From: Limisphaerales bacterium
Lineage (GTDB): Bacteria; Verrucomicrobiota; Verrucomicrobiia; Limisphaerales; UBA1100
DNA length: 64,000 bases
Direction: 5' to 3'
Assembly (NCBI GenBank): GCA_014382585.1
Contig: JACNJL010000017.1
Span: 1-64,000, forward strand
Within the stretch, counting starts at the first letter, position 1, and each line of letters starts with the position of its first letter. Below, piece by piece: positions 24,386-33,431 of the stretch. The translations under genes were made by a program, and so were the position numbers. The notes under the pieces are model-generated. The model was not told where the DNA came from, searched no databases, and saw only the letters and a program-made list of their open reading frames with translations.

Positions 24386-24476
24386 AAACTCGAGCTGGCC
24401 CGGGCGCATTACGAGAAGGTCGGCCTGGGCGCCGAAGTGGCGGAGGCATTGATTCGTTAACGCGGCTTGTCAAACG
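24386..24476. repeat. 91-bp direct repeat, copy 2
   Basis: A second copy of the cupin 3' end, 733 bp downstream of the first and without the rest of the gene. It ends about 35 bp before the DUF1080 start. The 250-bp gap 24260-24510 holds this copy and otherwise nothing recognisable. Confidence 0.95.
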
Positions 24477-24510
24477 CCCACCGCTCGCTAGACTTTTCCC
24501 CAAGCAAATA

Positions 24511-25560
24511 ATGAAAAAGACACTGATTCTCTTTGGCCTCACCCTCGGCCTGAATATGGTTGCCGCACCCGGTTTGTGGACGGATGCGAAGGACAAAACG
24601 TTGCCCGCGGATTTCAAGATCCAAGGGGAATACATCGGCGACCTTTCGTGCGGCTGCGATGTGGGCGCGCAGGTGATCGCGCTGGGCGGCGGCGAGTTTC
24701 AGCTCGTGCTGTACCCGGGCGGTCTGCCCGGCGATGGCTGGGATCGCGGGGATGATCGGTCATTGTTTGCCGGCAAACTGAACGGCAATAAGGCCGTGTT
24801 CACCGACGCGATCGGCAAGCGCCGTTATCTTGGCAACGGCGCAAATGAATTCAGCGCCACCAGCCAGTACCCGCCCAAGGGCCAGAAGGAAGGCAAGGCC
24901 GTGATTGAAAACGGCAAGCTCACCGGTTCCTACGGCAAGAAGACCTTTGAACTGAAACGTCTGGAACGCAAGAGCCCCTCCCTCGGTGCCAAGGCACCCA
25001 AGGGCGCTATTGTGCTGTTCGACGGCACGGGCAAAGGCGAATGGCAGGGTGGCCGTCTGGACGAGCAGACCAAGCTGCTGAACACCGACGGGCGCGATAT
25101 CAAAACGGCCCGCAAATTTCAAAACTACACCATGCACGTGGAATTCCTGCTGCCCTTCAAGCCCGCCGCGCGCGGTCAAGGCCGCGGCAACAGCGGCTTT
25201 TATCAGGTGGATCATTACGAGGTGCAGATCCTCGATTCGTTTGGGTTGGAAGGAAAAAACAACGAGTGCGGCGGCGTCTACACCAAGGCCGAGCCGATCG
25301 TGAACATGTGCCTGCCGCCGCTCCAATGGCAGACCTACGACGTGGAATTCACCAATGCCGTGATGAAGGACGGCAAGAAAATCAAAAACGCCCGCATGAC
25401 GCTGAAACACAACGGCGTGGTGATCCACAAGGATCTGGAGATCAACGGCAAGACCGGCGGCTCCCGCCGCGATCCCGAAGGCACGCCCGGCGCCATCAAG
25501 CTGCAGGGCCACGGCAACCCGCTGCAATTCCGCAACGTGTGGATCGTGGAGCGGAAATAA
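24511..25560 (+). CDS. Secreted DUF1080 (3-keto-disaccharide hydrolase) domain protein
   Basis: A 349-aa protein with signal peptide MKKTLILFGLTLGLNMVAAP. The N-terminal region (about 25-150) is variable. The DUF1080 concanavalin-like domain follows: IVLFDGTGKGEW, FQNYTMHVEFLLPFKP, RGNSGFYQVDHYEVQILDSF, CGGVYTKAEPIVNMCLPPLQWQ, and the final LQGHGNPLQFRNVWI. Related proteins bind or cleave 3-keto sugars. The ATG follows directly on the repeated 3' cupin fragment. A YiiX-like gene starts 5 nt after its stop. Confidence 0.9.
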   Translation: MKKTLILFGLTLGLNMVAAPGLWTDAKDKTLPADFKIQGEYIGDLSCGCDVGAQVIALGGGEFQLVLYPGGLPGDGWDRGDDRSLFAGKLNGNKAVFTDAIGKRRYLGNGANEFSATSQYPPKGQKEGKAVIENGKLTGSYGKKTFELKRLERKSPSLGAKAPKGAIVLFDGTGKGEWQGGRLDEQTKLLNTDGRDIKTARKFQNYTMHVEFLLPFKPAARGQGRGNSGFYQVDHYEVQILDSFGLEGKNNECGGVYTKAEPIVNMCLPPLQWQTYDVEFTNAVMKDGKKIKNARMTLKHNGVVIHKDLEINGKTGGSRRDPEGTPGAIKLQGHGNPLQFRNVWIVERK

Positions 25561-25565
25561 TTGGC

Positions 25566-26174
25566 GTGAAATTCACCCCCTACCGATCTGTTTGGCTTGG
25601 CCTGATACTGGTTTTTCTTTTCACTAGCTGCGTGGGTTTTCAGGGGTTCATCAAAAAAACCGGGCCAGAATATGAGGCCGAGGTGCGCGCTTGGCAACGG
25701 GTGATTGAGCAGCGCGGCGGCAACGGGATGTGGCTGGTGAACCGCGGCTATCGCACGGGCGATGACGTTGTGGCGCTTGCCACTTGCAGTGCGCTTTCGC
25801 ACGTGGGGATTTTGGATGCGGAAAACGGCGTGGTCATCGAATCGTTATGGAATGGAAACGTGACCAACAGTCTGGCAAATTTTCTTGATATGTCGCATCG
25901 CGTGGTGCTGGTACAACCGGAAAGTTGGACGCCCGAAACCGGTCGCGAAGCCCTTGCCAAGGCGCGGGGTGAGTTGGAAAAAAAATATGACTTCGCCGGG
26001 CTCATTGGTTTACCCAGCACCAACCGCTGGTATTGCAGCGAACTCGCCTCGTGGTGTTGGGGGCGCGAGGCCAATCAATTCGGCCCGTGGAACGTCATCC
26101 ACCCGCGCCGCCTGCCGAAGATGGGAACCGTCCTCTTTGACTCCGGCCCGCGCGACGGGCGATTGGACGAGTGA
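25566..26174 (+). CDS. YiiX/YebB-like (NlpC/P60 superfamily) lipoprotein hydrolase
   Basis: A 202-aa protein with GTG start, 5 nt after the DUF1080 stop. The signal ends in lipobox FTSC (C22), so it is anchored as a lipoprotein. Permuted papain-fold motifs are visible: His79 in SHVGIL and Cys157 in WYCSELASW, the expected catalytic pair of the YiiX-like group. Members are thiol amidases or hydrolases, possibly acting on peptidoglycan or lipids. The frame is open far upstream inside the DUF1080 gene but that part is not conserved. Confidence 0.75.
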   Translation: MKFTPYRSVWLGLILVFLFTSCVGFQGFIKKTGPEYEAEVRAWQRVIEQRGGNGMWLVNRGYRTGDDVVALATCSALSHVGILDAENGVVIESLWNGNVTNSLANFLDMSHRVVLVQPESWTPETGREALAKARGELEKKYDFAGLIGLPSTNRWYCSELASWCWGREANQFGPWNVIHPRRLPKMGTVLFDSGPRDGRLDE

Positions 26175-26175
26175 A

Positions 26176-26391
26176 TCATCCCCCGTGATGTGGCGGTTTG
26201 GTGATATTTTCCTTTGCGGCTTTCATGTCCTCCGCCGCTGCACGTTCTTGAATCTGTTCCATTTGCTGCGTGAGCCGCCGCAGCGATTTGGCCTGGTCGA
26301 TCACCGTTCCATTTAACAACTCAGTCAACTGTTCCAAATGCGCCAAAGCCGATTCAATCTTTATCAACCGTTCGTTGTTGCCGTCGCTCAT
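26176..26391 (-). CDS. slyX: SlyX family protein
   Basis: A 71-aa protein whose first 50 residues form a coiled coil (RLIKIESALAHLEQLTELLN, then VIDQAKSLRRLTQQMEQIQ), as in SlyX; the tail KPPHHGG also matches the family's usual C-terminal PPHY-like end. The function is unknown. It converges with the YiiX-like gene, with one base between the stops. Confidence 0.85.
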   Translation of the reverse strand: MSDGNNERLIKIESALAHLEQLTELLNGTVIDQAKSLRRLTQQMEQIQERAAAEDMKAAKENITKPPHHGG

Positions 26392-26424
26392 CCGGCCAAA
26401 TTGCCCTCATCCATTCCGCGAGTC

Positions 26425-26478
26425 GATTTGAAAATTGAATCTTCCTTGATTATTGAGAATTGATCCTTAAAATTTTTC
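26425..26478. repeat. AT-rich degenerate intergenic repeat
   Basis: Shares TGAAAATTGAATC and ATTGAGAATTGA words with the sequence after the ABC transporter at 2711-2790. It lies directly before the dehydrogenase start. Confidence 0.4.
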
Positions 26479-26483
26479 CACGT

Positions 26484-28376
26484 ATGAAATCAACTTTTTG
26501 GATTCTAATGTTCCTCGCCGTTTCGTTCACGGCTTTCGCGCAGAAAAAACCTTCGTACACGCCAGATCAAGCCGTCGCGCGAATGAAACTGCCGGAAGGT
26601 TTTTCGGTCACGCAATTCGCCGCCGAGCCGGATGTGGTGCAGCCCTTTGCGTTTTGCTTTGATGATCGCGGACGGGTTTGGGTGTGTGAAAATCTGAACT
26701 ACGAAACGCGCAAGAGCGACACCTTCAAGCAAGGACCGAAAGGGCGCATTCTCATTCTGGAAGACACCAACGGAGACGGCCGGTTCGACAAGCGCAAAGT
26801 GTTCATCGACAAGATTTTTTTCCCAACCGGACTGCAAGTGGGCTTCGGCGGCGTGTGGGTTGGCTCGCCGCCCAATCTGCTTTTTATTCCCGACAAAAAT
26901 GGCGATGACATTCCCGATGGCGATCCCATCGCGGTGCTCGATGGCTGGGGCCGGCAGGACCGGCACGAAACGCTGAACAGTTTTGTGTGGGGGCCGGACG
27001 GCTGGTTGTACGGCTGCCACGGCGTGTTTACCCACAGCAAAGTGGGCCGGCCCGGCACGCCGGAAAAAGACCGCGTGCCGCTCAACGCCGGCGTGTGGCG
27101 CTATCATCCCACCAAGAAGGATTTTGAAGTCTTCGCGTGGGGCACCAGCAATCCTTGGGGGCTCGATTTTGACAGCCGCGGCCAGGCCTTTATCACCGCC
27201 TGCGTCATCCCGCACCTGTGGCACATGGTGCAGGGCGGGCGCTATCATCGGCAGGGCGGCCGGCATTTTAATCCGCACATTTACAACGACATCAAAACCA
27301 TCGCCGACCACGTGCACCAAAACTATGGCGGCCGCAAACACGAAGGCGGCCTCGCGTATTTTTATGCGAACGGCGCGTTCTCCGAAAAAAACAACCGCCA
27401 ACGCAAAGGCGGCTTCGCCCACGGCGGCTGCCAGATTTACAACGGCGGCGCGTTCCCGAAGCAATATCACGGGCAAGCGTTCATGGGCAACATCCACCAT
27501 CATATGCTCTACGTGGACAACCTCCAGCGCCGTGGCTCGGGCTTTGCCGGCACACACGGCGGCGATTTTATGCTCGCGCACGATCCGCATTTTCTCGGCT
27601 TCAATCTCGACACCGGCCCCACCGGCGCGCTGTGGGTTATTGATTGGAACGATGCCGACATCTGCGGACGCATTGTCCATCAACTCGGCACCGGCCGCAT
27701 CTATCGCGTGTCGCACACCAACTGCAAGCCCGTAAAAAACCTCAACCTCGCCCAACTCAACGACAGCAAGTTGGTGGATTTATTAAATCACAAAAACGAT
27801 TGGTACGCCGATCACGCCCGCCGCCTCCTGCAGGAACGCGCCGAAGCCACGCGCCACCAAGGCCCCGACGAAGGCATCTCCGCAACTGCGGCCGAAACGC
27901 CCGGCTTGCTCAGTGAAATTTATCTCAATCCCAAAGCCAACCCCACCCATCGCCTGCGCGCGATGCTCGCAATGCACTCGATGTTCGGCCTCAACTCGGA
28001 GATATTGCTCAAGCTGATGGTCGACAAGGACGAAACCCTTCGCGGCTGGGCCATCCAATGCGCGTTGGAAAAAAAGAAAACGAATCAGCTCACCCTCGAT
28101 CAACTTGTGAACATGGCCAGGACCGATGGATCCAAATTCGTCCGCCTCTACCTCGCCAGCGCGCTGCAGCGACTGCCGCTTGATCAACGCTGGTCTCTTG
28201 CCGAAGCGCTCATTGCGCATGAAGCGGATAAAGATGACCACAACCTCCCGCTCCTTTACTGGTACGGCATCGAACCGCTTGTCCCCGCCGACAAAGCCCG
28301 CGCCCTCAAACTAGCTGCAACATCCAAAATCCCACTCATCCGCCAATACATCGCCCGCCGTATTTCCGCAAAATAA
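26484..28376 (+). CDS. Secreted PVC-type dehydrogenase (TIGR02604-like) with HEAT-like C-terminus
   Basis: A 630-aa exported protein with signal peptide MKSTFWILMFLAVSFTAFAQ. Residues about 30-430 form a beta-propeller related to soluble glucose dehydrogenase: LPEGFSVTQFAAEPDV, FDDRGRVWVCENLNY, FVWGPDGWLYGCHG, WGTSNPWGLDFD, GALWVIDWNDADICGRIVHQ. The C-terminal 180 residues are helical repeats. Many PVC relatives carry an additional cytochrome c CxxCH domain at the C-terminus; none is present here. The ATG at 26484 starts the signal peptide. It precedes another exported propeller gene on the same strand. Confidence 0.85.
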   Translation: MKSTFWILMFLAVSFTAFAQKKPSYTPDQAVARMKLPEGFSVTQFAAEPDVVQPFAFCFDDRGRVWVCENLNYETRKSDTFKQGPKGRILILEDTNGDGRFDKRKVFIDKIFFPTGLQVGFGGVWVGSPPNLLFIPDKNGDDIPDGDPIAVLDGWGRQDRHETLNSFVWGPDGWLYGCHGVFTHSKVGRPGTPEKDRVPLNAGVWRYHPTKKDFEVFAWGTSNPWGLDFDSRGQAFITACVIPHLWHMVQGGRYHRQGGRHFNPHIYNDIKTIADHVHQNYGGRKHEGGLAYFYANGAFSEKNNRQRKGGFAHGGCQIYNGGAFPKQYHGQAFMGNIHHHMLYVDNLQRRGSGFAGTHGGDFMLAHDPHFLGFNLDTGPTGALWVIDWNDADICGRIVHQLGTGRIYRVSHTNCKPVKNLNLAQLNDSKLVDLLNHKNDWYADHARRLLQERAEATRHQGPDEGISATAAETPGLLSEIYLNPKANPTHRLRAMLAMHSMFGLNSEILLKLMVDKDETLRGWAIQCALEKKKTNQLTLDQLVNMARTDGSKFVRLYLASALQRLPLDQRWSLAEALIAHEADKDDHNLPLLYWYGIEPLVPADKARALKLAATSKIPLIRQYIARRISAK

Positions 28377-28387
28377 AGTTGAACGAA

Positions 28388-28471
28388 CGGACCCGTAAGC
28401 TCGTCCCTCCATCGTGCTGAAACATGATGGCGCCCCAAAATATTTGGGAGGGACGAAATTGCGAGTCCGCA
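28388..28471. repeat. Inverted repeat with GGAGGGACGA arms
   Basis: Two arms of about 22 bp (outer ends 28388 and 28471) match at roughly 18 positions. The right arm (GGAGGGACGAAATTGCGAGT) resembles the motif repeated in the 85-bp units at 155-178 and 240-263. It occupies most of the 111-bp gap between two same-strand genes. Confidence 0.75.
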
Positions 28472-28487
28472 GCCACAATAATTTATT

Positions 28488-29783
28488 ATGAAAAAAACAA
28501 TCCTATTGCTCGCCGCCTTCGCTTTCGCCGCTCAAGCTGATTGGAAACAATGGCGCGGGCCGACCGGTCAAGGGCATGCGGACGCCAAACTGCCCACCGA
28601 GTGGAGCGAAACCAAAAACGTCAAGTGGCGCACGCCCATCCCGGGCAAAGGTTGGTCGTCGCCTGTGATTGAGGGCGATCAGATTTGGATGACCACTGCC
28701 TTCGAGACGGCTGCCACCGAAGCGGAAGCCAAAGAACGCCTCAAGAAAAATACCGGTGGCGTTCCGGTGAAAGTCCTTAGCAATGTGCAACTGCACGTCG
28801 TGTGCGTTGATAAACGCACCGGCAAACTGCTGCACAATTTTGAGGTCATCACCAAGAAACAGCCGCAGTGGGTTCACAAGCTCAACAGTTACGCTTCACC
28901 CTCACCCATCATTGAAGCCGGCCGTGTGTATTGCCACTTCGGCTCGTACGGCACCGTGTGCATCGACGCCAAAACCGCCAAGGTGGCGTGGCGGAATGAA
29001 AAACTGTGGGTCAATCACGAAAACGGCCCCGGTAGCACGCCGGTGCTTTGGAAGGATTTATTAATTTTCCACATGGACGGCAGCGACAAACAATACGTGG
29101 TGGCGCTCGATAAAAAAACCGGTCTCGAAAAATGGCGCACCGCCCGCACCGGCAAGATGAATGAAAACCCGCAGCTCAAAAAATCTTACGGCACCCCGCT
29201 TATCATTAAGGCTAACGGTCGCGACACGCTCTTTTCTCCTGCCAGCGATTGGCTCTACGGCTACGATCCCGCCACCGGCCGTGAGTTGTGGAAAGTTGCC
29301 TACGGGATGCTTGGGTTTTCCGTCGTGCCGCGCCCGGTCACCGGCCACGGCATGCTTTTTATGAGCACTAGTTTTATGCGATCGCAACTCCTCGCTGTCC
29401 GATATGAAAATACCGGCAAACCGGATATCGTGTGGAAATACAATCGCGGCGTCTCCAAACAGCCCTCGCCCATCCTTATCGGCGACGAGCTTTACTTTGT
29501 CGATGACAGCGGTGGGCTTGTTACTTGCCTCAACGCTCACACCGGCGACGTTCACTGGCGTGAACGTCTCGGCGGTAATTACAGCGCTTCCCCGCTGCAC
29601 GCCAACGGCAAAATTTATTTCCACAGTCGCGAAGGCATCACCACCGTGCTTCAAGCCGGCAAAACATTCAAAGTCCTTGCCAAAAATAAACTCGACGGCC
29701 AACACATGGCCAGCGCAGCGGTGGACGGCAACGCCTTGATTTTGCGCACTGACAAGGCTTTGTATTGGATTGAAAGCCGGTAG
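28488..29783 (+). CDS. Exported PQQ-like beta-propeller protein
   Basis: A 431-aa protein with signal peptide MKKTILLLAAFAFAAQA. It starts with WKQWRGPTGQG and shows repeated blades of the PQQ/BamB type (VVCVDKRTGKLLH, GTVCIDAKTAKVAWR, VVALDKKTGLEKWR, LYGYDPATGRELWK, LVTCLNAHTGDVHWR). The WRGP start and single-chain propeller are typical of exported PVC proteins of unknown role rather than true BamB. The stop codon lies at the edge of a strong hairpin repeat. Confidence 0.88.
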   Translation: MKKTILLLAAFAFAAQADWKQWRGPTGQGHADAKLPTEWSETKNVKWRTPIPGKGWSSPVIEGDQIWMTTAFETAATEAEAKERLKKNTGGVPVKVLSNVQLHVVCVDKRTGKLLHNFEVITKKQPQWVHKLNSYASPSPIIEAGRVYCHFGSYGTVCIDAKTAKVAWRNEKLWVNHENGPGSTPVLWKDLLIFHMDGSDKQYVVALDKKTGLEKWRTARTGKMNENPQLKKSYGTPLIIKANGRDTLFSPASDWLYGYDPATGRELWKVAYGMLGFSVVPRPVTGHGMLFMSTSFMRSQLLAVRYENTGKPDIVWKYNRGVSKQPSPILIGDELYFVDDSGGLVTCLNAHTGDVHWRERLGGNYSASPLHANGKIYFHSREGITTVLQAGKTFKVLAKNKLDGQHMASAAVDGNALILRTDKALYWIESR

Positions 29784-29831
29784 GGCGGTTTCTCCGAAAC
29801 CGCCGTGGCGCGTTCGAAGAGCACGCCCTAC
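29780..29831. repeat. Covarying hairpin repeat (same family as 86-134)
   Basis: A perfect 9-bp stem (29784-29792 with 29796-29804) closes on loop TCC, enclosed by GTAGGGCG/CGCCCTAC. The stem sequence differs from that at 88-108, but both strands have changed together so pairing is kept. It sits exactly after the PQQ-propeller stop codon. Confidence 0.85.
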
Positions 29832-29840
29832 CTTGCCGCG

Positions 29841-31001
29841 TCATTTGAATGTCACCTGCGCGCCCGGCTTGAGTGCGTGCTTGGGCATTTCTTTAAATGA
29901 ATGGAAATTGCGCATGGTTTCGAGTTTTTCGATGGTGTTTTTGCTTTCGTCGTACACACCCGTTTTGGCATCGAGCACGCCTTTTGCGTTCAGGCCCAAG
30001 TGCTTCACCATAAATGGATACATCGCTTGCCGTTTGGAAAGCTGATAGCCGTGGCCTTCTTTTGCGAAGTGGGTGTTCGCCGCTTTGGCTTCCGCGCCGT
30101 AGTATTTGTAAATTTTCCGGATGAACGGATGCTCTACCGTTGGCGTGTTCTTCGTCCAATCGCCGCCCACGGAAATGAGCTTCAACGGGCGCGGCGCGGC
30201 GAGTGCTGCGATCTCCGCGTTATTCGTTTCCAGCTGCTCGGTCTTGTGGATCGGCATGCCGCTTTCGCAATGGCAGCCGCCAAAGAAATGCGCGGACACC
30301 ATCACCACCGGCACACTCACCGCCACGCGCTCATCAATCGCCGTCAGCAAAAATGTCTGCGTGCCGCCACCGGAACAACCGGTCACCCCAATGCGTTTTG
30401 GGTCCACCTCCGGCAGTGTCTCTAGAAAATCGATCGCCCGCACGCTGCTCCACGTTTGCAGCGTGAGCGCCTGCGGATGGCTGTGTTTCCAGCCGAGATG
30501 TTCCGAATCGCCGAAACCGATCATGTCATACGAAAACACCACCGCCCCCATTCGCGCAAGTGTCGCACAGCGATGTTGCTGATCCGGCCGGAGTCGTCCG
30601 CCCGCGGGGCCGCGCGCATGGCCGTGTGGACAAAGAATGCCGGGACGTTTGCTTTTGAAACCCAGGGGCCGGTATAAATTGCCGTACACAAAAAATCCCG
30701 GTCGCGCCTCGAAGGCGGCTGCTTCCACGCTGTAGCCGTTATAGGTGCGTTTGTTTTTGATGATGGCTTTAAGCGGTGTATGCTTGGGTAACGGATTGAG
30801 CTTCGCGCCCGTGAGAATTTGCTGCCGCACGGCTGCCGCGCGGGTTTTCCATTCGGCAAGATCGGAATGCGTGGCCGCAAGCCGCGCAAGTTGTTTCACG
30901 GCATCCGCTTCGGAATGATAATGGCCAACGCACAGCGTGGGTTTCTCCGCCGCACGGGTAGCGAATGCAATTAGGGTGAGGGCTAGGAAGAGGTGTTGCA
31001 T
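29841..31001 (-). CDS. Secreted acetylxylan-esterase-like alpha/beta hydrolase
   Basis: A 386-aa protein with signal peptide MQHLFLALTLIAFATRAA. The alpha/beta-hydrolase core shows the nucleophile elbow GCSGG (Ser210), oxyanion region CPHGH, and candidate catalytic Asp (SVGGDWT) and His (KEGHGY). This resembles the AXE1/dienelactone-hydrolase-like esterases common in PVC glycan-degradation loci. It lies 38 bp downstream of the DUF1028 gene on the same strand, a likely two-gene operon. Confidence 0.8.
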   Translation of the reverse strand: MQHLFLALTLIAFATRAAEKPTLCVGHYHSEADAVKQLARLAATHSDLAEWKTRAAAVRQQILTGAKLNPLPKHTPLKAIIKNKRTYNGYSVEAAAFEARPGFFVYGNLYRPLGFKSKRPGILCPHGHARGPAGGRLRPDQQHRCATLARMGAVVFSYDMIGFGDSEHLGWKHSHPQALTLQTWSSVRAIDFLETLPEVDPKRIGVTGCSGGGTQTFLLTAIDERVAVSVPVVMVSAHFFGGCHCESGMPIHKTEQLETNNAEIAALAAPRPLKLISVGGDWTKNTPTVEHPFIRKIYKYYGAEAKAANTHFAKEGHGYQLSKRQAMYPFMVKHLGLNAKGVLDAKTGVYDESKNTIEKLETMRNFHSFKEMPKHALKPGAQVTFK

Positions 31002-31039
31002 CAGCTAAGGTTGGCAGAAGCGTTCCCTTCGCGCAATGG

Positions 31040-31792
31040 CTATTCCTTTGTTTGCTTGGGCGGGGCCAAATGTCGGCTCCGGAAAAATGACTTGTGCAGC
31101 TCAAGCAGGCGGCCGAGTTCCTGAATGGGCGTTTTGTGATCGGCCACGCGCAGGTCGATGTAGCGGTCATTGGCGCTGTTGTATCCGCCCTTTTCGCGCA
31201 CCACCAATAGCGCAGCGGATTGTCGCCCGCGCTTGTCGCCGCCGGCGGCTTGCGCCGCTTCGAGTGCGGCCATCAGCCAATCGGCCAGTTCGGTTTCGGG
31301 CGTCTTGCGTGCGTTCTCAAATGCGGCCGCCATATTTTTCACCACCGCGTCGCTGGCAAGGATGTTTCCCTGCGCGGCAAAATGTTTGCCCGTCACGTGC
31401 CCCGCCCAATCCATACAGCGTTTGCCCGTGAAGCTGGCGGCGCGGCCTTTGGCATCCACGATGCCGAGTTGCCGAAACTCACGCCGCGCATCGGGCTTGG
31501 TTAGCGCGTTCACCACCTCCGTCGGTGATTTGCCTTTGGCTAGCAACTCCAGTCCATCAGGGCCGTACTCAATTTTCGCCCACGATTGCGTGGCCAGCGC
31601 GCCCACGCCGGCCTTAGCCCACGGCACTACCGAGCCCACGCTGAAAAATTTACTCTGCACCGCGACGCCCAATTCGCCGGTAGCCGGATCAAAGGCAACA
31701 ATGGAAAACGTGGCAATCGGCCCCTCAGCGGCCTGTGTAGAGATACAAATGACACCCATGAACACAGATAAAATTTTGGCGAAGCGTTGCAT
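31040..31792 (-). CDS. DUF1028 (Ntn-hydrolase-like) exported protein
   Basis: A 250-aa protein with signal peptide (to about residue 22, ending TQAAE). The DUF1028 signature is present: TFSIVAFDPATGELGVAVQSKFFSVG-type start, then GVGALATQSWA and GNILASDAVV. The fold resembles Ntn hydrolases; activity in the family is poorly defined. The open frame has 47 extra codons upstream that do not look like protein, so ATG 31792 was chosen. It is divergent from the SDR gene. Confidence 0.85.
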   Translation of the reverse strand: MQRFAKILSVFMGVICISTQAAEGPIATFSIVAFDPATGELGVAVQSKFFSVGSVVPWAKAGVGALATQSWAKIEYGPDGLELLAKGKSPTEVVNALTKPDARREFRQLGIVDAKGRAASFTGKRCMDWAGHVTGKHFAAQGNILASDAVVKNMAAAFENARKTPETELADWLMAALEAAQAAGGDKRGRQSAALLVVREKGGYNSANDRYIDLRVADHKTPIQELGRLLELHKSFFRSRHLAPPKQTKE

Positions 31793-31895
31793 GCTCGGAT
31801 TGTAGCGCAGTCCCGGCCCGGCGCAATCGTTTGGTTGTAATTCTAAACGAAGAAGTTTTGACTCTTTCGGCCGGAAAGGTACAACAGGCCCACGT

Positions 31896-32675
31896 ATGAA
31901 CACTTCTCTCAAGGGCAAATGGGTATTGATCACCGGCGCGTCGGCGGGGTTTGGCGCGGAAGGCGCGCGGCACTTTGCGCGCGAAGGGGCGCATCTCGTC
32001 CTTGGCGCGAGGCGTGTGGATCGGCTTAAATCAGTTGCTGCCGAATGCGAACAGGCCGGCGCAGCCTCGGCGCATGTTCATGAATTGGACGTGGCCTGTA
32101 CCGAGAGCGTCAACGCCTTCGTCGATTGGCAAAAAACGCTAACGCCCAAGCTTGATGTGCTGGTAAACAATGCCGGTGGCGCGCATGGGATGGACACCGT
32201 GGCCGAAGGTAAGGACGCCGATTGGGAGGCGATGGTGCAGTCAAATTTCCTGGGACTCATGCGCGTGACGCGGGCGTGTCTGCCGTTGATGGTGGAGAAC
32301 CCCGGCAGCACGATCATCAACATTGGCTCCATCGCCGGCCGTGTGGCGTACGAGTACGGCTCGGTGTACTGCGGCGTGAAGGCGGCAGAAAAATCAATCA
32401 CCCAAACGCTGCGGCTGGAGCTCAACGGCACTGGCGTGCGCGTGGGCACGCTGGATCCGGGACTGGCGTTGACGGAGTTTTCCATCGTTCGTTTCAAAGG
32501 TGATGAAGAATTGGCTGACAAACCATACGTGGGGCTCGACCCATTGGTGGCCGAGGACATCGCCGAAGCGATGGTGTGGATGGCCACGCGCCCGCCGCAT
32601 GTGTGCATCGACGAGATATTAATCAAGTGCACCGCTCAAGCCGCCATCCACAAGACGCATCGCGAGACGAGTTAG
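31896..32675 (+). CDS. Short-chain dehydrogenase/reductase (YdfG-like)
   Basis: A 259-aa classical SDR. Cofactor motif TGASAGFG (13-20), NNAG at 91-94, and catalytic Ser145, Tyr158 and Lys162 (YCGVK). Arg39-Arg40 after the second strand suggest NADPH preference. The end DEILIKCTAQA and the pattern PVVAEDIAEA resemble the YdfG group of 3-hydroxy acid/serine dehydrogenases. Cytoplasmic. It converges with the esterase gene, 4 nt away. Confidence 0.88.
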   Translation: MNTSLKGKWVLITGASAGFGAEGARHFAREGAHLVLGARRVDRLKSVAAECEQAGAASAHVHELDVACTESVNAFVDWQKTLTPKLDVLVNNAGGAHGMDTVAEGKDADWEAMVQSNFLGLMRVTRACLPLMVENPGSTIINIGSIAGRVAYEYGSVYCGVKAAEKSITQTLRLELNGTGVRVGTLDPGLALTEFSIVRFKGDEELADKPYVGLDPLVAEDIAEAMVWMATRPPHVCIDEILIKCTAQAAIHKTHRETS

Positions 32676-32679
32676 CGTT

Positions 32680-33429
32680 TTACTTGGAAAACCCAAGTAG
32701 TTTTTTCATGGCCACGGCGTAGCGTTTGCCGAATTCGCGATAGCCGGCGGCATTGAAGTGGACGACGTCGCCCTTGTGGCCGAGGCCCTCAGCGGAAACC
32801 CACGCGGCGTGGTTCACTTTGCCCGGCAACGCCTTGAGCGCGGCGTCGACGGTGGGTTTGAATTTGGCTGCCTTAAAAAAATGGCCCATTTCGCCGACGA
32901 CGATGGGGATGTTTTTATCACCCAAATCCTTTCGCCACGCTGAAATCATGGCGTGAAGTTGTTGCTCGTAGATTTTTGCGGTGGCTTCCTTGCCGGAATC
33001 ATTTTCGCCTTGGTGCCAAAGGATGCCTTTAATGACGCCTTTTTTTTGCGCGACCGCGGCGCGTTTTAATGCGGCCTTGTAGAGGTCTCCGTTTCGCTGC
33101 CAACGGCGGATGGGGGTGCCGCCAACGGCGCAGGGGATGAGGCCAATTTTGAGGTTTGGATTGGCTTTGGCCATCGTGATGCCAAAGGTGCGGCCGAGGC
33201 TGACGCCGGCGATGGTTTTATCAAACGAAATGGGGTCGACGGCCGACACCCATTCGTTGGCCTTGTTGAGCATCAACACGCGCGGCACGGCCACCTTATC
33301 TTCCAGCGCGATCTTGCCGCGCCCGGCCATGTTTGACTGGCCGATGAGCAGATACAAATGGAAGTTTGCATCAGCCGCCTGCAGCGCGCAGGCAGATGTT
33401 GCCAACAGCCCGAGTATCCAGCGGCGCAT
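32680..33429 (-). CDS. Sialate O-acetylesterase-like SGNH esterase (short form)
   Basis: A 249-aa exported SASA-domain protein, signal peptide to about residue 20. Active-site blocks: LLIGQSNMAGRG (nucleophile Ser in GQSNM), the GG of CAVGGTPI, GILWHQGEND, and a C-terminal DVVHFNAAGY providing Asp-x-x-His. It deacetylates carbohydrate esters (CE6-like); the exact sugar is unknown. It is 2 nt downstream of a longer, distantly related paralogue. Confidence 0.85.
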   Translation of the reverse strand: MRRWILGLLATSACALQAADANFHLYLLIGQSNMAGRGKIALEDKVAVPRVLMLNKANEWVSAVDPISFDKTIAGVSLGRTFGITMAKANPNLKIGLIPCAVGGTPIRRWQRNGDLYKAALKRAAVAQKKGVIKGILWHQGENDSGKEATAKIYEQQLHAMISAWRKDLGDKNIPIVVGEMGHFFKAAKFKPTVDAALKALPGKVNHAAWVSAEGLGHKGDVVHFNAAGYREFGKRYAVAMKKLLGFSK

Positions 33430-33431
33430 GG

